DNA from: Intestinibacillus massiliensis
GTDB taxonomy: Bacteria; Bacillota; Clostridia; Oscillospirales; Butyricicoccaceae
Assembly (NCBI GenBank): GCA_029267335.1
Contig: JAJUJC010000001.1
Span: 496,001-560,000, forward strand
Direction of reading: 5' to 3'
DNA length: 64,000 nucleotides
The first letter of the stretch is position 1. Every line of letters begins with the position of its first letter. The position numbers and the translations under genes are program-made. A model generated the notes under the pieces. It worked only from the letters and a program-made list of their open reading frames with translations. It was not told where the DNA came from and did not search any database. Positions 59,390 to 64,000 of this stretch are shown here, piece by piece.

Positions 59390-61456
59390 TTATTCGTTCA
59401 TCGCCCGTAAGCGAGCGAGTGCTGTTCCTGCTTTCTTTGCGAGGTATTCGTCCCCGGCTGCGGCCTTTTTCTTGCGAGGAGCTGCCGCCATCTCTGCGCG
59501 GAACTCCTTGTCGTTGGGTAGTGTAACAACCTTCGAGCTGCGCTCTGCCTTGATCGTGAGGTCAATTTTGCCCACGGCGTCGGACTGTCTGCCTTGTTCC
59601 AGTCGAGCCTCGTAAGGCATTTGAACGCCCTCGAGGAACTCCTCAACGTCTCGCTTCTGCCGCTTCTGTTCCCGCATGTGCTTCTCAAGCGCAACTTGCG
59701 AACAGTGTTGACCGTAAGAGAGAACCTCGGCGGAAACCGCCTCGCATATCTTCCGGCCTTCCTTGTCGTAAACGTAAAGCTTGGTCACGTCGTCGATGTC
59801 CCACTTGACGCCGACCTTTTGACCGATGTACTTGCCGAGCTCGCTGTCCGTATACATGACGCCGAACTTCTGAATACCGACGTTTCTCACGAGCGCGATG
59901 TCCGCCTTCATGAGAAGCATCGCCGCATATTCGCGGGGAGGAGCTGCCTTCATGTAGCGAGAGCCATTCTCGAAGAGCTCGATCGGAGTGACCCACTTCT
60001 CATGGTTCTCCTTGAGCCCTCGGTGCTCTCTGGTGTGGTACTTGGTATCCTTCCACGCGAGCCATAGATCGAAGAACTCTTCCATCGTGAGCAGCTCTCC
60101 GCGCTCAAGCATCTTGTCGATGTCCTTGTTCCGCTTGGCGTAGGTCTTCGACCCGGTAAGGGTTCCCGTGTAGCTCTCAAACCATTTCGAGAACTTGGAG
60201 CAGACCGTCGAGAAGAAGCGTTCGATTGACTTATCCCACGGCTGATACGGTAGGGAACGCCCGACCTCTTGGATGCCGATTGACTGGTAGAAGCCGATTG
60301 TCTCGGCGTCGAAGTCGAAGTCGATCTTTCGGTTCTTTCGGCTCTGCCCGGTCATGGTCTCGCCCGTGTAGTCCTTGCCGTTGTCGATGTGGAGTATCTT
60401 CGGTACGCCGCCCGGCTTGCTATAGATCATCTTGACGAGGCTTTCCTTCAAGGTCTGGGAGTTGGCATCCACACAAAGCACGTCGCCGATGATCGTTCTT
60501 GTCTTGACGTCCATCCATGCGACAAGCTTCGGTCTGACTGCCTTAATCTTGCCGTTCGGCGCGGTGTACTGAACCCAAATGTCGAAGGTGTGCTCGTCGC
60601 CGACGACGTACTCCATAACCTCAAGGGAGGCGGTCTCGCGTCGAGCCTTGACCATCATCTTGTTTTTCCATTCCCTCGTGCCGTTGGCTGCGAGGTATCG
60701 GGCACTCTCTGCGCCCGGTCTGTCCATAAGGTGCTTGATGTACCGGGCGACGGTCTTGATAGAGGGGTAGCTCTCCCAGGAGCGAGCCTCTGCGATCTCC
60801 TCAAACTTCTCAAAGAGCATCTCGATCGTGCCCAGGTTCGCCGCGAAGCTGCGGTCAAACCATATATTTTCAATGACGGCCTTCTGCTCGTCGGTGAGGC
60901 TTGGGAACGTGTCCTTCTCCTTGGGCTTCCGGCAAAGAGCCAGTGCCCGGAAGTAGTCCCGGTTCTGTCCATCCTCTTTCTCAAGCTTGAGGGCCCAGGC
61001 GTTAGCCTCGAGGATGTTCCCGACGTATCGGTAAAGAGTCGGGAGGCTGACACCCAGAGCCAGAGCATACCGTTCGGCGTATGCCGTGCGGTCTTCGCCT
61101 TCGTAGTCGACGAAGCTCTGCACCTTGCCCGCGAGCTCGATCGCTTCGTAGTATTGCTTCTTGCGGCTTTCGATAAAGTGGTTGAGGTCTGCCTCAACGT
61201 ACCAGGGAGCCGCGTCTGTTCGCTGTTCTATGATGACATCCCTCCCGTCTACCTTTTGCTTTGCCTTGTGTGCCTTCCTCGCCTTGGAGGAGAGAGAGGC
61301 GACAGAGACCATAACTTGCTCCTTGCCGCCACCCTCGCGGGCCTGTGTTTTTGTTTTGAACGCTCCGGGGTTGCGCTTCATCCTCTGAACGAGGGTGTTA
61401 TACTTGACATCTTCAAGCTCTGCGGCATCCTCGAGCGTGATATAGATTTCCGGCAC
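59390..61456 (-). CDS. MuA-like DDE transposase
   Basis: 688 aa from a GTG at 61456 after GGGAGG. An N-terminal DNA-binding part (about 1-75 and 120-245, with a second HTH) precedes the RNase H-like core: first D at about 287 (VGDEHTFDIWV), D358 (LHIDNGKDY), E412 (KSIERFFSTV), then a beta-barrel and helical C-terminus that would bind MuB. It cuts and joins phage ends for integration and replication. Confidence 0.94.
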   Translation of the reverse strand: MPEIYITLEDAAELEDVKYNTLVQRMKRNPGAFKTKTQAREGGGKEQVMVSVASLSSKARKAHKAKQKVDGRDVIIEQRTDAAPWYVEADLNHFIESRKKQYYEAIELAGKVQSFVDYEGEDRTAYAERYALALGVSLPTLYRYVGNILEANAWALKLEKEDGQNRDYFRALALCRKPKEKDTFPSLTDEQKAVIENIWFDRSFAANLGTIEMLFEKFEEIAEARSWESYPSIKTVARYIKHLMDRPGAESARYLAANGTREWKNKMMVKARRETASLEVMEYVVGDEHTFDIWVQYTAPNGKIKAVRPKLVAWMDVKTRTIIGDVLCVDANSQTLKESLVKMIYSKPGGVPKILHIDNGKDYTGETMTGQSRKNRKIDFDFDAETIGFYQSIGIQEVGRSLPYQPWDKSIERFFSTVCSKFSKWFESYTGTLTGSKTYAKRNKDIDKMLERGELLTMEEFFDLWLAWKDTKYHTREHRGLKENHEKWVTPIELFENGSRYMKAAPPREYAAMLLMKADIALVRNVGIQKFGVMYTDSELGKYIGQKVGVKWDIDDVTKLYVYDKEGRKICEAVSAEVLSYGQHCSQVALEKHMREQKRQKRDVEEFLEGVQMPYEARLEQGRQSDAVGKIDLTIKAERSSKVVTLPNDKEFRAEMAAAPRKKKAAAGDEYLAKKAGTALARLRAMNE

Positions 61457-61478
61457 TTCTGTCCCTCCCTTCTGCTGT

Positions 61479-61700
61479 TCATGCTGCGATTGCCTTTTCG
61501 ACCTTGCGCGGGTCGAGTTCGAGGGTCGCGACGATCAGCGGGAGATACTTCTCGCCGGAGCGGACGCCATAGAGGATATAGCTGAGATACTGCGGCGACG
61601 TCCCGATCTCGTCGGCGAGTTGGGTCTTCGTCATGTCCTTGTCGGTTAGGGCCTTGACAACCAGTTTCCCGAACTTGGTGAGTTTGCTGTTCGCGTTCAT
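61479..61700 (-). CDS. Ner-like HTH regulator (73 aa)
   Basis: AAGGAGG before the ATG. A complete small HTH (KALTDKDMTKTQLADEIGTSPQYLSYILYG) with a short C-terminal helix. Mu Ner is a small repressor of early transcription directly before A; this gene holds that place, but the HTH is closer to Cro/CI type. Confidence 0.8.
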   Translation of the reverse strand: MNANSKLTKFGKLVVKALTDKDMTKTQLADEIGTSPQYLSYILYGVRSGEKYLPLIVATLELDPRKVEKAIAA

Positions 61701-61736
61701 CGCGCTCCTCCTTTCTCTGCGTTGTGGTTCTTAGAT

Positions 61737-62186
61737 TTACTTCCGGGTGCGCCGACCGTTCCAAAGCTCCGCGACGATCGCAACGACCGCCACGCCACCG
61801 AGCAGGAAAAGAGGGTTCAAGCGGAGAGCCAAACAAGTGGCCCCAATGCCGAGGGCTGCGGTTCCTGTTATCCCGATGCCGAGCAGAAGGGCGAGGAAGC
61901 GGTCGGTCGTGCTTCTGGTGAAGCGGACGACGACTCGTTTCCGGCGTTCACGCTTCGGCCCTTTCTCAATTTCCTTGAGAATACGATCGCAGTAACGCAC
62001 AGCGTTCGCTGCATCCTCGAAGTCCTTCTCCATTCCCGGCACTGCCTTGAACGGGTTCTTAGCCTGTCCGCAAGCTCTCTTGTTGACCAGGGCGTCGCGC
62101 TTGATCTTGTGGATATAGGCGACGGCTTCTTCCTTCTCTCGAAGCCCCCGGAAGAACTCCGGGAGATTGCTTGTCTTTTCTGTCAT
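61737..62186 (-). CDS. Two-helix membrane protein, early region (149 aa)
   Basis: ATG at 62186 after AAAGGAAG. Soluble helical N-terminus (FFRGLREKEEAVAYIHKIKRD) and two hydrophobic segments at about 100-140 (FLALLLGIGITGTAALGIG, LFLLGGVAVVAIVAELW). It could sit in the host membrane; function unknown. Next to the divergent cargo gene at 62262. Confidence 0.7.
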   Translation of the reverse strand: MTEKTSNLPEFFRGLREKEEAVAYIHKIKRDALVNKRACGQAKNPFKAVPGMEKDFEDAANAVRYCDRILKEIEKGPKRERRKRVVVRFTRSTTDRFLALLLGIGITGTAALGIGATCLALRLNPLFLLGGVAVVAIVAELWNGRRTRK

Positions 62187-62219
62187 GCTGCTGCACTTCC
62201 TTTCTTGTCCCCGTAGCCG

Positions 62220-62225
62220 TATAAT
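62220..62225 (+). promoter_or_regulatory. -10 box of plus-strand cargo gene
   Basis: Perfect TATAAT 37 bases before the ATG at 62262, on the plus strand, with no strong -35. GGAAGGGGG lies between them as ribosome-binding site. Confidence 0.5.
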
Positions 62226-62261
62226 GGAAGTACAATCCAAAACGGAAGGGGGTGTAATAAA

Positions 62262-62516
62262 ATGACTAAACGAGATAAATACATCGAAGAGCTATCTAAA
62301 ACAAACTTTGTAACAGGCTTAACCTCTTCGATGGTTGCCAACGAACTTGGAGCCCGTGCTCTTCTGCAAATCCTAATCGACAAGGGAGTTATCACTCATG
62401 AAGAATGGGTCTCCGCTATCACTGACGTGACCGAGCGTTTCGTGGATTTACATGTGCATGAGTACGACGAAGAGCACGAGCCAGACTTCCTGGACTTTAC
62501 TCCCGGCAAAGAGTAA
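62262..62516 (+). CDS. Plus-strand small acidic protein in early region (84 aa)
   Basis: ATG at 62262 after GGAAGGGGG. Helical, soluble, acidic C-terminus (HVHEYDEEHEPDFLDF), with KRDKYIEELSKTNFVTGLTSSMVANELGARALLQIL at the start. It overlaps the end of the opposite gene by 20 bases. A second moron-like cargo gene; no terminator of its own is visible, and function is unknown. Confidence 0.65.
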   Translation: MTKRDKYIEELSKTNFVTGLTSSMVANELGARALLQILIDKGVITHEEWVSAITDVTERFVDLHVHEYDEEHEPDFLDFTPGKE

Positions 62517-63528
62517 GCTCGCCGATCTCAACTCCGCTGATTGTTTCCGCGATTATGACTCCGCCCTGTGACTTCACAAGAACTTGTTGACCAATGAGAG
62601 CTCCGAGTTCTGGGCTACGATACCATTCACCTTGGATTTTCACGCCATGAAGATAGACCATTTTCAATTCCTTTGCCTTGGGTCTATCTGTCTCGTTGTT
62701 GTAATCTTCGAGTTCTTCAATAAGCTTTTGCAAGCCCTTCATATTCGGGGTCGCCTCTTCTACAGGCGGCTCCGTTTTCTTTGCTCTGCGCTTCCTGCGG
62801 TACTCCTCGACGGCGTAGTTCTTCATCCACATTTTGAATAGCTCGTGTTGATGCTTGTAGAGTTCAGCCTCCAACGTGCGGCGGGCGAGCCCGGTCACGC
62901 GGTCGATCTGTTCGTCCAGGTCAAGGCACATCTCGAAGATGTTGCGGTAGAGCATACAGTCGTTAGGCGGACACTCCGCCATAAGCTCGAGGCCGAGCTC
63001 AAAGGTCTTGCGTGTGGGTGCGCCGTCCGGCGAGTGAACGAAGTCCGCTCCCGGCTGAGGCTTGAAGATGTCCGGCTTGACGAAGCAATCCTCCTCTTCA
63101 ATAAGGCCGAGCCGCTCAAGGGCGACCATAAAGCCGTAAAGCTCGTGGGCTGCGGTGCGCGGGTCGATGTCGGAATAGTGGCGGCTCTTGACCTGTGTCT
63201 CAAGCTGCGACTTCCATCCGGCGATCATGAGCTGAGGCTCGACGTTGTCCTCCTCGGTCGCGTCGTCAGTCTCCTTGATGACGGTGTAAGTAGCTGCGGG
63301 CTCGTCCACTTCAAGCTCGGACTCAAGGTCGCGAGCCTGTTCGATTGCTTCTTCCAGAGTCTCCGCGCCGTCGTACTCCATAACGGAGCGGTCGACGTCA
63401 AGGCATCCAGTGTAAAGCTCTGCGTCGATAACGCCATAGTTACCCAGGGCGGTATCTGCCCACTCGCGAAGCTCGCGATCATTAAACTTAACAACGAGGT
63501 ATCCGTTGATCTTCTTGATTTTTCTCAT
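62497..63528 (-). CDS. Early-region protein of unknown function (343 aa)
   Basis: AAGGAAGG before the ATG. N-terminal segment INGYLVVKFNDRELREWADTALGNYGVIDAELYTG, a helical centre with FELGLELMAECPPNDCMLYRNIFEMCLDL, a basic stretch RRKRRAKKTEPP, and a final KVYLHGVKIQGEWYRS-like beta part with GQQVLVKSQGG. It is the first large gene of the early transcript. I do not recognise the family. Confidence 0.78.
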   Translation of the reverse strand: MRKIKKINGYLVVKFNDRELREWADTALGNYGVIDAELYTGCLDVDRSVMEYDGAETLEEAIEQARDLESELEVDEPAATYTVIKETDDATEEDNVEPQLMIAGWKSQLETQVKSRHYSDIDPRTAAHELYGFMVALERLGLIEEEDCFVKPDIFKPQPGADFVHSPDGAPTRKTFELGLELMAECPPNDCMLYRNIFEMCLDLDEQIDRVTGLARRTLEAELYKHQHELFKMWMKNYAVEEYRRKRRAKKTEPPVEEATPNMKGLQKLIEELEDYNNETDRPKAKELKMVYLHGVKIQGEWYRSPELGALIGQQVLVKSQGGVIIAETISGVEIGELTLCRE

Positions 63529-63558
63529 AGCTGCTATTCCTTCCTTTCTTCTGCCTGG

Positions 63559-63723
63559 TTAGGCGATCGTCGCGGGGACGACGCGGATTGTATCGGTATG
63601 CTTGTGGAGGATGACGAGCTCTCCGTTCTGCTTCTGCTTAACGACGAGCCAGTTCTCCGGCGAGAGACCCGCTTGTCCGAGTCTGATCTTCTGTTTCCTG
63701 GTCGGCTTTTTTCCGTGACGCAT
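63559..63723 (-). CDS. DUF6906-like small phage protein (54 aa)
   Basis: ATG at 63723 with AAGGAGG. MRHGKKPTRKQKIRLGQAGL, then SPENWLVVKQKQNGELVILH matches the tiny DUF6906 family of clostridial phages. It is the first gene after the early promoter. Confidence 0.8.
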   Translation of the reverse strand: MRHGKKPTRKQKIRLGQAGLSPENWLVVKQKQNGELVILHKHTDTIRVVPATIA

Positions 63724-63804
63724 GGCCTTTTTCCTCCTTTTGGATATATCTTTTCGTACTCGGTTGTGGTATGCTTTGTATGATTTAATTTTTAATCTAC
63801 TTTC

Positions 63805-63833
63805 ATTATAGTAGCCTATTCACTAATTGTCAA
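63805..63833 (-). promoter_or_regulatory. Phage early promoter (consensus sigma-A)
   Basis: On the minus strand a perfect TTGACA (63833 to 63828), a 17-base spacer and a perfect TATAAT (63810 to 63805) are present. It points into the early genes. An operator repeat lies in the spacer, so repressor binding would block it. Confidence 0.85.
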
Positions 63834-63878
63834 CATTTATTTTAGCCTAATCACTATTTTAGGAGGTTAATCACTATG
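63812..63878. promoter_or_regulatory. Repressor operators (three direct repeats)
   Basis: TAGCCTATTCACTAAT (63812), TAGCCTAATCACTATT (63843) and GGTTAATCACTATG (63865) share a core TaATCACTA. Two are 31 bp apart; the third reaches the repressor start codon. They lie between the repressor and the early promoter and are probable operators of the divergent switch. Confidence 0.6.
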
Positions 63879-64000
63879 AATTTGTTCGAGAGAGTTCAGA
63901 AACTAATCAAAGAAAAAGGTCTTACAGTTAAACAGGTTGAGCGCGATTGTGGTCTTGCAAACGCAACTATTCGTCGTTGGGAGACGCAAACCCCTAACAT
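63876..64000 (+). CDS. Phage repressor, HTH part (cut by window edge)
   Basis: ATG at 63876 with AGGAGG. The 41 codons visible read a Cro/C1-type helix-turn-helix (FERVQKLIKEKGLTVKQVERDCGLANATIRRWE). It is transcribed away from the early promoter, so it is the lysogeny repressor of the prophage. Confidence 0.85.
   Translation, partial: MNLFERVQKLIKEKGLTVKQVERDCGLANATIRRWETQTPN

Larger units (their letters stand above)
30231..64000 (-). mobile_element. Mu-like transposable prophage (continues beyond window)
   Basis: Genes appear in Mu order from right to left: repressor and early promoter, Ner-like regulator, transposase A, ATPase B, Gam, GemA, Mor/C activator, lysis genes, gp27/gp28 terminases, gp29 portal, gpF, protease with nested scaffold, gpT head, gpG, sheath, tube, tape measure, baseplate gp44-gp48 equivalents and fibre. 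The late end lies near 30231-30247, where a response-regulator gene breaks. The exact terminal TG cannot be fixed, because the other end and the 5-bp target duplication are not visible. A complete DGR is carried at the fibre end. Confidence 0.93.

Noticed and set aside
60389-61585. 398-codon plus-strand frame opposite the transposase
   Set aside because: The minus-strand frame has all DDE motifs; this one has no domain and no start signal.
62845-63783. 312-codon plus-strand frame in the early region
   Set aside because: Antisense of the 343-aa and 54-aa genes and runs across the early promoter.
1-64000. CRISPR array or rRNA genes
   Set aside because: No regularly spaced short repeats and no rRNA-like sequence seen.

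Overview
The window looks like a chromosome segment of a Clostridia-type Firmicute. Ribosome-binding sites are strong (AGGAGG), small genes are of Gram-positive type (YwbE, EFR1-like ferredoxin, LL-H-type holin, CD1375- and DUF6906-type phage proteins), and there is a two-component system plus chemotaxis and c-di-GMP genes. Composition changes sharply between blocks: AT-rich at 1-10 kb and 19.5-30 kb, visibly more GC-rich at 10-19 kb and in the prophage from 30.2 kb on. I cannot name the species.

Region 1 (1-10.2 kb) is a DNA phosphorothioation (Dnd) defence island. A minus-strand operon runs regulator, dndC, dndD, dndE, dndA-type cysteine desulfurase, a PLD-nuclease/SF2-helicase, a 56-aa protein, and a second DndD-like ATPase cut by the window edge. 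No dndB is seen. A divergent PAPS-reductase-like gene and a small protein follow. Region 2 (10.2-19.5 kb) holds ordinary small chromosomal genes, many overlapping by 1-4 bases (MmcQ/YjbR, YqxD, phosphodiesterase, YaaA, EFR1-like flavodoxin/ferredoxin, DUF3795, AraC regulator, YwbE), then an excisionase-like gene beside a 43-bp 3' fragment of a tRNA-Ser-type gene (a likely attachment-site scar), an ECF sigma/anti-sigma pair, a regulator, peptide deformylase and a decayed sensor kinase. Region 3 (19.5-30.2 kb) is a sensory block: two chemoreceptors, CheW, two c-di-GMP enzymes, an esterase remnant, and a histidine kinase whose response-regulator partner is cut off.

Region 4 (about 30.23 kb to the right edge) is a Mu-like transposable prophage in reverse orientation, inserted in the response-regulator gene. 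From right to left: divergent repressor and early promoter with operators, early genes, Ner-like regulator, MuA-type transposase, MuB-type ATPase, Gam, GemA, amidase, Mor/C-type activator, holin, terminases, portal, head genes, contractile tail genes with a -1 frameshifted chaperone, tape measure, baseplate, tail fibre. The fibre end carries a complete diversity-generating retroelement (DGR): Avd, template repeat, reverse transcriptase and a variable adhesin. The template and variable repeats align over 94 bp with 16 differences, 15 of them at template adenines. The variable repeat sits in the middle of the adhesin, followed by three Ig-like repeats and a C-terminal domain, and the adhesin gene overlaps the end of the RT gene by 74 bp. 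Two plus-strand cargo genes interrupt the minus-strand phage operons.

Together: a host defended by Dnd carries a Mu-like phage that can diversify its receptor-binding protein by mutagenic retrohoming and whose insertion has probably silenced a two-component system.
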